A stretch of DNA of 34,163 bases from the IMG/VR virus record IMGVR_UViG_3300047375_000463, positions 1 through 34,163 of that record; one strand, given 5' to 3'. Below, piece after piece: positions 9,006-15,188 of the stretch. The notes under the pieces were generated by a model. The model saw only the letters and a program-made list of their open reading frames with translations, had not been told where the DNA came from and did not search any database. Position numbers and translations under genes: made by a program. How positions within the stretch are numbered: position 1 is the first letter of the stretch; each line of letters begins with the position of its first letter. Source of the stretch: a virus.

Positions 9006-9683
9006 ATGGAACTAAATGAAAATACCTTAAATGTCTTGAAAAATTTTTCGGGTATCAATCCGAATGTTTTGATTCGAGAAGGTAATACTGTAAAGACAAT
9101 TTCAGAAGCGCGCAACGTTGTTGCAACTGCTGTTGTTGAACAAGAATTTCCTCAAGACTTTGGCATCTATGATCTTTCTGAGTTCATTGGTGTTCTTGGT
9201 CTTGTTGATATTCCTCGGTTAAAATTTGCCGAAGAATATGTTACGATTGGTGATTCCACCGGTCGGACAAAAGTTAAGTACTTCTTCTCACCAGAAGAAA
9301 CCTTAACCACCCCTCAGAAAGACATCATCATGCCTGAAAGCGAGGTGAAGTTTACACTGACTAATGATACACTTAGTAAAATCAAGAGAGCTGCATCCGC
9401 TCTTGGTCATGACGAAGTGTCTATCACTGGCAAAGATGGTGTAATTAGTCTTTCTGTTGTAGATAGCCAGAACTCAACATCGAATGCCTTTTCGATCGAT
9501 ATCGATGGCGAGTATCCTGATGGAGTAGAATTTACTTTTATGCTTGGCATCTCAAATCTAAAAATCATAACAGGTGATTATGATGTAGAGATCTCAAGTA
9601 AACGTATTTCTCGATTCACACACAAAGAACTAAATGTTCAATATTGGATTGCATTAGAAAAAACATCTTCGTACGGAGTTTAA
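9006..9683 (+). CDS. 45: gp45 sliding clamp
   Basis: 225 aa, near the 228 aa of T4 gp45. The N-terminus (LNENTLNVLKNFSGINPNVLIREGN) and the repeated beta-alpha-beta pattern fit the PCNA/gp45 clamp fold. The end of the protein (FTHKELNVQYWIALEKTSSYG) matches the T4 clamp C-terminus. The trimeric clamp tethers gp43 polymerase and, together with gp55, activates late transcription. GGAGG (8994-8998) gives a strong ribosome-binding site. It is followed one base later by a small unknown gene. Confidence 0.93.
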   Translation: MELNENTLNVLKNFSGINPNVLIREGNTVKTISEARNVVATAVVEQEFPQDFGIYDLSEFIGVLGLVDIPRLKFAEEYVTIGDSTGRTKVKYFFSPEETLTTPQKDIIMPESEVKFTLTNDTLSKIKRAASALGHDEVSITGKDGVISLSVVDSQNSTSNAFSIDIDGEYPDGVEFTFMLGISNLKIITGDYDVEISSKRISRFTHKELNVQYWIALEKTSSYGV

Positions 9684-9684
9684 G

Positions 9685-9900
9685 ATGAGTGATAAAGAAC
9701 CAGATCAGTATGATCATCTGTTGACGTTGTCAAATCAAGTGTCACGTTCAACAGTCGCAGTTATTGATGCCATGACACAACGTGGTGCAGTAAAAGGCGA
9801 AGAAATGTCAACAATTGGTAAATTGCGTGATGACGCAATTCAAGTTATTCAAGTTGTTGAAAACATCCAACAAGAAAAGGCAATGGAAGAAGATCAATAA
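9685..9900 (+). CDS. Small acidic protein of unknown function
   Basis: 71 aa beginning one base after the gp45 stop; AAG-rich sequence before the ATG gives only a weak SD. The sequence is acidic with Gln/Asn, apparently helical (LLTLSNQVSRSTVAVIDAMTQ, then LRDDAIQVIQVVENIQQE), and has no membrane segment. Its tight placement between clamp and clamp-loader genes suggests a replication-associated role, but I recognise no domain. Confidence 0.65.
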   Translation: MSDKEPDQYDHLLTLSNQVSRSTVAVIDAMTQRGAVKGEEMSTIGKLRDDAIQVIQVVENIQQEKAMEEDQ

Positions 9901-9904
9901 ACTG

Positions 9905-9933
9905 TTTACACCGCTTGTGAACTTTGTTATAAT
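9905..9933 (+). promoter_or_regulatory. Promoter upstream of gp44
   Basis: TTTACA (9905-9910), 17-nt spacer, TATAAT (9928-9933), filling the 53-nt gap before the gp44 start at 9954. Confidence 0.82.
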
Positions 9934-9953
9934 ATATTATGTGAGGTGTAAAT

Positions 9954-10889
9954 ATGTCTAATGATTATCTATGGGTCGAAAAGTATCGTCCTAAAACTAT
10001 TGCTGAGACTATCTTACCAGATAATCTCAAACAAACATTCCAAAAGACCGTAGATACTGGTGAGTTGCCTAATATGCTTCTCACTGGTACTGCTGGTCTC
10101 GGTAAAACTACTGTCGCGAAAGCCATGTGTAATGAACTGGCGCTCGACTATATTATTATCAACGGTTCGGAAGAAGGTAACATTGACACGCTTCGAACCA
10201 AGATTAAACAATTTGCTTCTACAGTTTCTTTACAAGGTGGATACAAAGTTGTAATACTTGACGAAGCAGATTATCTCAATCCACAATCCACACAACCTGC
10301 ACTTCGTGGCTTTATCGAAGAGTTTGCAAATAACTGTCGATTTATTCTTACGTGTAATTTTAAGAATCGTATTATTGAACCACTTCATTCTCGCTGTGGT
10401 GTCTATGAATTCAATACATCTAAGAAAGATATGGCTCAACTTGCTGGTAACTTTATGGAAAGAGTCACAGCAATCTTAGAAGCTGAAAAAGTTGAATACG
10501 ATAAAAGAACTGTTGCAGACTTAATTATGAAATTTGCGCCTGATTGGAGGAGGGTACTCAATGAACTACAAAGATATTCTGTTTTGGGGTCTGTGGTGGG
10601 GTCTAATGCTAGCACTGGTAGTGGAGCCTTTGACAACCTTTTTGCTTTTCTAAAAGAAAAAGATTTCAAAAGAATGCGTTCATGGGTTGTAAACAATATA
10701 GATACAGATGCAGCCGCTATTTTTCGCGGTTTGTATGATCAAATGAATGATAAAGTACAGCCACAATCGGTGCCACAGCTTGTATTGATCCTTGCAGATT
10801 ATCAATATAAAAATGCATTTGTAGCTGATCACGAACTTAATGTAGTTGCCTGTCTTACGGAGGTTATGGCTAATGTCCAATTTAACTAA
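9954..10889 (+). CDS. 44: gp44 clamp-loader ATPase
   Basis: 311 aa (T4 gp44: 319). AAA+ motifs are clear: WVEKYRPKTI at the N-terminus, Walker A GTAGLGKTT (residues 45-53), Walker B VVILDEAD (99-106), and the clamp-loader SRC motif (HSRCGVYEF) with its arginine finger. Four gp44 subunits and one gp62 load the gp45 clamp on primer ends. The SD is GAGG 6-7 nt before the ATG. The gene overlaps the start of the following oxygenase gene by 17 nt, and gp62 itself is displaced by about 1 kb. Confidence 0.94.
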   Translation: MSNDYLWVEKYRPKTIAETILPDNLKQTFQKTVDTGELPNMLLTGTAGLGKTTVAKAMCNELALDYIIINGSEEGNIDTLRTKIKQFASTVSLQGGYKVVILDEADYLNPQSTQPALRGFIEEFANNCRFILTCNFKNRIIEPLHSRCGVYEFNTSKKDMAQLAGNFMERVTAILEAEKVEYDKRTVADLIMKFAPDWRRVLNELQRYSVLGSVVGSNASTGSGAFDNLFAFLKEKDFKRMRSWVVNNIDTDAAAIFRGLYDQMNDKVQPQSVPQLVLILADYQYKNAFVADHELNVVACLTEVMANVQFN

Positions 10890-11463
10890 TTTTATTGAAG
10901 AATATACTATTTCAGATTCTGTCTGTGATGAATTTTTAGACTATTATCACGCTAATAAAGATGAACAGTATGAAGTAACATCTCCTGATAAATCTATCAC
11001 TGCCACTTATCTTACTATTGGACCTAAAGATTATAATTTATTTGATAATTTTTTCAGCGATTTTGTAAAAAAAGTTGATGGCTATGTTGAAGATTATATT
11101 TTTTCCAAGCAAGGTGAACAGAGATCCTTTGGAAGTTGGGCTTTAACAGAGCCTTTTAATATTCAACATTACGCTCCTGGACAAGGTTACGGCGCGGTAC
11201 ATTGTGAAAGACAAACGTTTAATGATGGTCCACGTTTTTTAGTTTGGATGTTATACCTAAGTGATACTCCTAACGCAGGCACAAAATGGATTCATCAAGA
11301 CCATACAACTGAATGTAAAAAAGGATCGCTGGTTATTTGGCCTTCAGACTTTACGCACTTACATACGGGAATTCCGTCTATGAATGATGATAAGTATATT
11401 GCTACAGGCTGGGTTAGTATGATTCCTGATGCGGCAGCTACGGGATGGATGAATGCAGCATGA
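10873..11463 (+). CDS. 2OG-Fe(II) dioxygenase (prolyl-4-hydroxylase-like)
   Basis: 196 aa. The double-stranded beta-helix iron motif is HxE...H rather than the commoner HxD...H: H110 and E112 in GYGAVHCER, a distal His in FTHLHTG (162 or 164), and a 2-oxoglutarate-binding basic residue in DDKYIATGW (K174). RFLVWMLYLSD fits the core strands. Substrate is unknown; marine T4-like phages often carry such enzymes and protein or nucleobase hydroxylation has been proposed. The start ATG 10873 has GGAGG 9 nt upstream. It sits inside the clamp-loader operon between gp44 and gp62, and its stop overlaps the glutaredoxin start (ATGA). Confidence 0.82.
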   Translation: MSNLTNFIEEYTISDSVCDEFLDYYHANKDEQYEVTSPDKSITATYLTIGPKDYNLFDNFFSDFVKKVDGYVEDYIFSKQGEQRSFGSWALTEPFNIQHYAPGQGYGAVHCERQTFNDGPRFLVWMLYLSDTPNAGTKWIHQDHTTECKKGSLVIWPSDFTHLHTGIPSMNDDKYIATGWVSMIPDAAATGWMNAA

Positions 11464-11753
11464 TGCATGTTAAATTAATTTTGTATACTCAAAACGATTG
11501 TGTATATTGCGAAACTATGAAGATGAAACTTGAAAATTGGGGCTATACTTGGGATGAAGTTAATCTCAATAAAATGCCAGAACAAAAAGCCTTTATGAAA
11601 GAGCAAGGCCATAAAACTGTGCCTCAGCTTTATTGGAATAATAAACACTTAAATAAAGTTAGCACACATGAGTTTACTAAAGAACTTATGGAAGAACAAA
11701 TGGAGTGGGATAACTATGTGGGCGGAGTGGAAAGCTTTAGATCGATCCGATAA
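11460..11753 (+). CDS. Glutaredoxin
   Basis: 97 aa thioredoxin-fold protein with active-site CVYC (C14, C17) in LILYTQNDCVYC. A TVPQLYW segment supplies the cis-Pro (KTVPQ) typical of glutaredoxins. It likely donates electrons to ribonucleotide reductase or reduces protein thiols, as T4 nrdC does. ATG 11460 overlaps the previous stop as ATGA; ATG 11463 is an equally good second choice. The gene overlaps the next small membrane protein by 38 nt. Confidence 0.87.
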   Translation: MMHVKLILYTQNDCVYCETMKMKLENWGYTWDEVNLNKMPEQKAFMKEQGHKTVPQLYWNNKHLNKVSTHEFTKELMEEQMEWDNYVGGVESFRSIR

Positions 11754-11922
11754 GACTAGTTTAATATTAACATTGCAAGTTGCTATTATTTCTAGTTTTT
11801 TCTTAGACTTTACCGGTATGATATTGATAACCATACCACTTTATATTTTTCTTCGTTATGTACAAAGACCATGGAGTAAACACGATGACAAATCCGTTTC
11901 AATATTTGAACGCCATAAATGA
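11716..11922 (+). CDS. Small two-TM membrane protein, unknown function
   Basis: 68 aa. A basic/acidic N-terminus (WAEWKALDRSDK) is followed by two hydrophobic stretches (LILTLQVAIISSFFLDF and ILITIPLYIFLRYV) and then a basic tail. ATG 11716 is preceded by GGAG 10 nt upstream. It overlaps glutaredoxin and gp62 at both ends, showing tight packing. It is shown here as real because its frame is retained, a ribosome-binding site is present and the two hydrophobic segments look like a hairpin membrane protein; function is unknown. Confidence 0.6.
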   Translation: MWAEWKALDRSDKTSLILTLQVAIISSFFLDFTGMILITIPLYIFLRYVQRPWSKHDDKSVSIFERHK

Positions 11923-12265
11923 TACCAAACAAGATCTTATGGTTGACGATATAGCTGAAAAAAGTTATAATTCTTTTATGGTAAATCGCGGCCTTTCGTA
12001 TTTTAAAGATACTGTTCTATTTGCAAATGAGATGAATCGCCACCATCATCTTGACAGCCGTTTACAATTTGACTTTCTTATAAATATAATCAGAAAGCGT
12101 AAAAGGTTTTCCAAATGGATCAAACCTGATACTCTGAGTGACGTGGAAGTAGTTAAGGAATATTATGGCTATAGTAATCAAAAAGCCCGCCAAGTCTTGA
12201 CCCTTCTCACATCTGAACAGATTAATGATTTAAAGAAGAAGGTTTATAAAGGTGGAAGAAAATAA
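11885..12265 (+). CDS. 62: gp62 clamp-loader small subunit
   Basis: 126 aa, shorter than T4 gp62 (187 aa) but with matching features: the segment AEKSYNSFMVNRGLSYF..TVLFANEMN corresponds to '[27 protein letters not shown]' in T4, followed by a basic KRKRFSKWIK. Its position just before regA is the conserved T4 order. It is the non-ATPase subunit that completes the clamp loader with gp44. ATG 11885 has GGAG 8 nt upstream. The shorter form is usual in marine T4-like phages as far as I recall. Confidence 0.82.
   Translation: MTNPFQYLNAINDTKQDLMVDDIAEKSYNSFMVNRGLSYFKDTVLFANEMNRHHHLDSRLQFDFLINIIRKRKRFSKWIKPDTLSDVEVVKEYYGYSNQKARQVLTLLTSEQINDLKKKVYKGGRK
11943..11971 (+). promoter_or_regulatory. Possible sigma70-like promoter inside gp62, upstream of regA
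   Basis: TTGACG (11943-11948), 17 nt, TATAAT (11966-11971). Unlike the other sites its -35 box is TTGACG, not T(G/T)TAC(A/T), and it lies in coding sequence, so I am much less sure. It would give regA an extra transcript. Confidence 0.3.
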
Positions 12266-12665
12266 TATTGTCGAATGGACACCAGCGTCAATGCTGGAAA
12301 TAACGTTGAACGAACCTGACGATTTCCTTAAAGTAAGAGAAACACTAACACGTATCGGCGTAGCATCTCGTAAAGATAAAAAGTTATTTCAGTCTTGTCA
12401 TATATTACATAAGCAAGGCAGGTATTTTATTGTGCACTTCAAAGAGTTATTTCTACTTGACGGTAAGAAATCAAACTTAGAAGAAAATGATCTTGCACGT
12501 AGAAATACTATTGCACAACTTATGTCTGATTGGGGACTTATTTCTATTGATTCTGGTCTTAAAGTTGAATCCCTAGCTCCGATGAGGCAGATTAAGATTA
12601 TTCCTTATAAGGAAAAAAATGATTGGGAATTGTGTCCTAAATATAATATCGGAAATAAAAAGTGA
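12252..12665 (+). CDS. regA: RegA translational repressor
   Basis: 137 aa. From MLEITLNEPDDFLKVRETL onward the sequence follows T4 RegA (MIEITLKKPEDFLKVKETL) very closely, including KDKKLFQSCHILHKQG, IVHFKELF and the end CPKYNIGN. RegA binds the start regions of early phage mRNAs and lowers their translation. The frame begins with GTG 12252 (GAAGG 9 nt upstream), giving a 13-residue extension; ATG 12291 aligns with the T4 start and would give 124 aa (T4: 122). The gene overlaps gp62 and ends in a GTGA overlap. Confidence 0.93.
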   Translation: MEENNIVEWTPASMLEITLNEPDDFLKVRETLTRIGVASRKDKKLFQSCHILHKQGRYFIVHFKELFLLDGKKSNLEENDLARRNTIAQLMSDWGLISIDSGLKVESLAPMRQIKIIPYKEKNDWELCPKYNIGNKK

Positions 12666-13393
12666 AAAATGATATAGTATTTTTTAACAGTATGCCTGGA
12701 GTGGCTACTGCTTATCCTATTGTAAAAGCCGGCGAAATTAATTTTAAGTGGGTAGATAAGGTAAGAGCTAGTTACAAGCATTACATTAAAAGTCCTCAGT
12801 TTAATGAAGAAAGTAATGTTAATAAACACTCTCATGTTAGAAGATGCCCAGGTATATTTGAAATACTTGAAGCTGGATATATTGTAAGACTTCCATATGA
12901 TATAAAAGTGTATGCTGATAGGGAGAAGCAAAAGCTTCATCACACCTTACCTCAGCCAGCATTTGCGCAAGTTTTAGATGTTGAATCTATAATTCATCCA
13001 AACAGCGGAATACCAGGAATTGAAAAACTAAATCTTAAAATTGCTACTGGCTGGGAAGTTTTATCACCTGTTAAATTTTTAATTATACCTATTCCCTATC
13101 CTGACGGCGAACCTCCAATTGAATCAAGTATTGGAATATTGGATCCATCGTTCTCATCAGAAATTAATGTACAAGGATGGTGGAACGCTGATGGTGAAGT
13201 ACTGCTGCCGGCTGGCATGCCTCTTATGCAACTTATTCCTCTTACTGAAAAAAATATGAATTTAATTTGTAGAGAAGCAACTGTCTCAGATATTAGATGG
13301 AGTAACGCTAAGAAGTATTTACAGCAGCATACATTTTCTTCACCAATAGCAAAAAAAGTAATACAAAAAGTATATCAACAATTTTGTTTGTGA
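12662..13393 (+). CDS. Phage protein of unknown function
   Basis: 243 aa, starting with GTG in a GTGA overlap with the regA stop. It looks globular, beta-rich and soluble: VFFNSMPGVATAYPIVKAGEI near the N-terminus, then RCPGIFEILEAGYIVRLPYDI, IPIPYPDGEPPIESSIGILDPSF, and LLPAGMPLMQLIPL. The pattern of short proline-bounded strands suggests a compact beta domain, but I cannot name a family. It closes the gp44-regA unit: a late promoter begins one base after its stop. Confidence 0.65.
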   Translation: MKNDIVFFNSMPGVATAYPIVKAGEINFKWVDKVRASYKHYIKSPQFNEESNVNKHSHVRRCPGIFEILEAGYIVRLPYDIKVYADREKQKLHHTLPQPAFAQVLDVESIIHPNSGIPGIEKLNLKIATGWEVLSPVKFLIIPIPYPDGEPPIESSIGILDPSFSSEINVQGWWNADGEVLLPAGMPLMQLIPLTEKNMNLICREATVSDIRWSNAKKYLQQHTFSSPIAKKVIQKVYQQFCL

Positions 13394-13401
13394 TATAAAT
13401 A
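13394..13401 (+). promoter_or_regulatory. Late promoter TATAAATA upstream of hsp20
   Basis: Exact T4-type late box at 13394-13401, directly after the preceding stop codon and about 60 nt before the hsp20 start. It is expected to be read by gp55-RNA polymerase. Confidence 0.82.
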
Positions 13402-13460
13402 GATTCGGATGCCGCATACTGCGGGTCCATTTTAACCTTGCATAAGTCATGGAGGTACAT

Positions 13461-13934
13461 ATGACTGGAACATTCGCATACCCGCGAAACGCCTTTTTGG
13501 GTTTCGACCACATCTTCGATCAGCTTGAGAACATTCACAAGCATGCGAAGGATACCTATCCACCACACAATGTTGTAAAAGAAGAAGAACTTAAATACTC
13601 TTTGGAACTTGCAGTGGCTGGATTCAAACAAGAACATATTGACATTGAAGTAAAAGATCACGTTCTAACGATTGCTGGTAATAGACCGGCACGTAGAAAT
13701 CAAGATATGTATGTTCACAAAGGTATTAGTGCTCGAAACTGGAATAAGTCATTTAGACTGTCTGAATATACAGAAGTCACTGGAGCTGATCTAACGGATG
13801 GAATCTTAACTGTCGGACTTGAAGTTGTCCTTCCGGAAGAAAAGCGGCCTCGTAAAATTTCAATCACGAAACACGAGGAATTAACAAATGACCACTCTCG
13901 CACTAAAAAACTTAAGTCTGCCGAACCCGCTTAA
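13461..13934 (+). CDS. hsp20: Hsp20/alpha-crystallin small heat-shock protein
   Basis: 157 aa. The N-terminus has FLGFDHIFDQLENI. The alpha-crystallin domain runs from about residue 40 (KYSLELAVAGFKQEHIDIEV) to DGILTVGLEVVLPEEKRPRKISI, with the classic G-x-L motif (GILTVGL). Small heat-shock proteins of this kind are nearly universal in marine T4-like phages and may act in capsid assembly or folding; that role is not established. ATG 13461 follows GGAGG (13451-13455) and is preferred over in-frame ATG 13449. The last 47 nt overlap the next gene. Confidence 0.92.
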   Translation: MTGTFAYPRNAFLGFDHIFDQLENIHKHAKDTYPPHNVVKEEELKYSLELAVAGFKQEHIDIEVKDHVLTIAGNRPARRNQDMYVHKGISARNWNKSFRLSEYTEVTGADLTDGILTVGLEVVLPEEKRPRKISITKHEELTNDHSRTKKLKSAEPA

Positions 13935-14109
13935 AGCGGTTACCGGTTTCTTCGCATCAGTCGGCACAGCTATGCAGATGTCCCGCCAAATTGCAGCTAA
14001 TGAGCAAATCGCTCGAGTGCTGTTAATTGAATATCCGGAGCATACGTATTACAGTCTATTGGCTGAGCTTAACCACAAAACTATGGAGGCATATAAAAAG
14101 AATGTTTAA
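13888..14109 (+). CDS. Small protein of unknown function
   Basis: 73 aa, ATG preceded by GAGGA at good spacing and overlapping the 3' end of hsp20. The N-terminus is mildly hydrophobic (KAVTGFFASVGTAMQM), the rest helical (RQIAANEQIARVLLIE and SLLAELNHKTMEAY). No known domain. It belongs to the late hsp20 transcript, so a virion or assembly role is possible but not shown. Confidence 0.65.
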   Translation: MTTLALKNLSLPNPLKAVTGFFASVGTAMQMSRQIAANEQIARVLLIEYPEHTYYSLLAELNHKTMEAYKKNV

Positions 14110-14263
14110 ATTTTTAAAAAAATTCTTTGTGGTTGATATTCAACCATCTAATCCATGGCAACACATGGCTCGGCCACTCAAGTACAGAGAGTATCAATAT
14201 ACTCTTTCAGAACTTGAGCGTCGACTTAATGCTGAAGTAAATGGATTTGGAACTAGATATTAA
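14102..14263 (+). CDS. Very small basic protein of unknown function
   Basis: 53 aa, starting at ATG 14102 with GGAGG about 13 nt upstream, inside the end of the previous gene. The N-terminus FKFLKKFFVVD is basic and hydrophobic; the rest (NPWQHMARPLKYREYQYTLSELERRLNAEV) is charged and helical. A longer frame upstream lacks a ribosome-binding site, so the short form is reported. Last gene before the terminator-like hairpin at 14276. Confidence 0.6.
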   Translation: MFKFLKKFFVVDIQPSNPWQHMARPLKYREYQYTLSELERRLNAEVNGFGTRY

Positions 14264-14268
14264 GTTAG

Positions 14269-14276
14269 TATAAATA
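14269..14276 (+). promoter_or_regulatory. Late promoter TATAAATA upstream of the lysozyme unit
   Basis: Exact late box at 14269-14276 in the gap after the previous stop. Its last base is also the first base of an 11-bp terminator hairpin, so transcripts from it would begin within the hairpin arm and not form it. Confidence 0.7.
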
Positions 14277-14305
14277 AAAGGGAACAGCTTATGTTGTTCC
14301 CTTTT
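14276..14305 (+). terminator. Terminator-like hairpin
   Basis: AAAAGGGAACA (14276-14286) is a perfect 11-bp inverted complement of TGTTCCCTTTT (14295-14305), with an 8-nt loop. The stem is flanked by A and T runs, so it could act in both directions. It would end the hsp20 transcript. Confidence 0.72.
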
Positions 14306-14320
14306 AACGTAGGAGGTAAT

Positions 14321-14476
14321 ATGCAAGGTCCACCACGCTATTGTAAAAACTGTGGTTGTAGATGCCATTGTTTAACAACAGAATGCATGACATGCATTAA
14401 CGATGTTTGTAATAGATGTGATTGCGAACAACCTTTAAGAGATTTACCTGACTCATTTACTTTGGAGAATACATGA
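14321..14476 (+). CDS. Small cysteine-rich, probably zinc-binding protein
   Basis: 51 aa with eleven cysteines in paired CxxC/CxC patterns (CKNCGCRCHC, CMTCINDVC, CDC), suggesting one or two small zinc knuckles or ribbons. ATG 14321 follows a perfect AGGAGG (14311-14316); a longer in-frame start at 14291 lies inside the hairpin and is rejected. It could bind nucleic acid or host protein, which is a guess. It overlaps the next gene as ATGA. Confidence 0.65.
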   Translation: MQGPPRYCKNCGCRCHCLTTECMTCINDVCNRCDCEQPLRDLPDSFTLENT

Positions 14477-14688
14477 TGAGAAATAGTTTTAGTAACGTAC
14501 AAGAAAATCGTAGAAAAAATTATATAAAAGTTCGTATCAGCCAGCTCATGGACGATATGAATAAAGCACATGACCAGCATGATAAAAACTGGTATAATCG
14601 TTTAATTCAAGAACTTAACTGGGTTCAGCAGGCAGACAGCAAGCCGGACCGTAACTGCTATATGGAAGTAAAAGGAGCTACGTGGTAA
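14473..14688 (+). CDS. Small charged protein of unknown function
   Basis: 71 aa (or 70 from the second ATG, 14476). GGAG lies 5-8 nt upstream. The sequence is highly charged and helical (YIKVRISQLMDDMNKAHDQHDKNW, cut for length, then RLIQELNWVQQ), with no cysteines beyond one and no membrane segment. It overlaps both neighbours (ATGA upstream, TAATG downstream) and is probably co-expressed with lysozyme. Function unknown. Confidence 0.65.
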   Translation: MMRNSFSNVQENRRKNYIKVRISQLMDDMNKAHDQHDKNWYNRLIQELNWVQQADSKPDRNCYMEVKGATW

Positions 14689-15131
14689 TGAATATTGATA
14701 ATCTAAGAGAACAACTAAAAATTGATGAAGGCGTGAAATATGAAATCTACCTCGATCATTTGGATCTCCCTACTTTTGGCATCGGCCATTTGGTTCTTGA
14801 TAGTGATCCTGAATCTGGGCAACCAGTTGGAACAGCTATCACAGAAAGCCGAGTTAACGAATGCTTCGATAAAGATGTTGAAGTCGTGTTATCGGAATGC
14901 AGAATCCTCTATCCAGACTTCGATGATTTGCCAGAAGAAGTCCAACAAATTATAGCCAATATGATGTTTAATATGGGTCGTCCTCGTTTATCTAAATTTA
15001 AAGGAATGAAACGCGGAGTAGATGCTCAAGATTGGAATGCTGCTGCTGATGAAATGGTAGATAGCGCATGGTACCGCCAGGTAACCAATCGTGCGGATCG
15101 ACTCGTAGAAAGAATGAGAGCAATCGCATAA
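14688..15131 (+). CDS. e: T4-type lysozyme (endolysin, GH24)
   Basis: 147 aa (T4 lysozyme 164). The catalytic triad has the exact T4 spacing: E14, D23, T29 here against E11, D20, T26 in T4, in IDEGVKYEIY, LDHLDLPTFGIGH. Later SAWYRQVTNRADRLV matches T4 SRWYNQTPNRAKRV. It hydrolyses peptidoglycan at lysis. ATG 14688 overlaps the upstream stop (TAATG) and aligns with the T4 start; GTG 14682 is an alternative two codons upstream. No signal peptide, so a holin elsewhere is expected. It lies in a late unit, as fits its role. Confidence 0.93.
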   Translation: MNIDNLREQLKIDEGVKYEIYLDHLDLPTFGIGHLVLDSDPESGQPVGTAITESRVNECFDKDVEVVLSECRILYPDFDDLPEEVQQIIANMMFNMGRPRLSKFKGMKRGVDAQDWNAAADEMVDSAWYRQVTNRADRLVERMRAIA

Positions 15132-15137
15132 AAACAG

Positions 15138-15166
15138 TGTACAATCCGTTGAAACTAGTGTATAAT
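15138..15166 (+). promoter_or_regulatory. Promoter upstream of gp43
   Basis: TGTACA (15138-15143), 17 nt, TATAAT (15161-15166); GGAGG and ATG 15189 follow. Confidence 0.83.
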
Positions 15167-15188
15167 ATATTATGTTGTTGGAGGTTGT

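Noticed and set aside
10014-10880. Several 60-90-aa minus-strand and second-frame ORFs within gp44
   Set aside because: All are shadows of the AAA+ gene and have no initiation signals.
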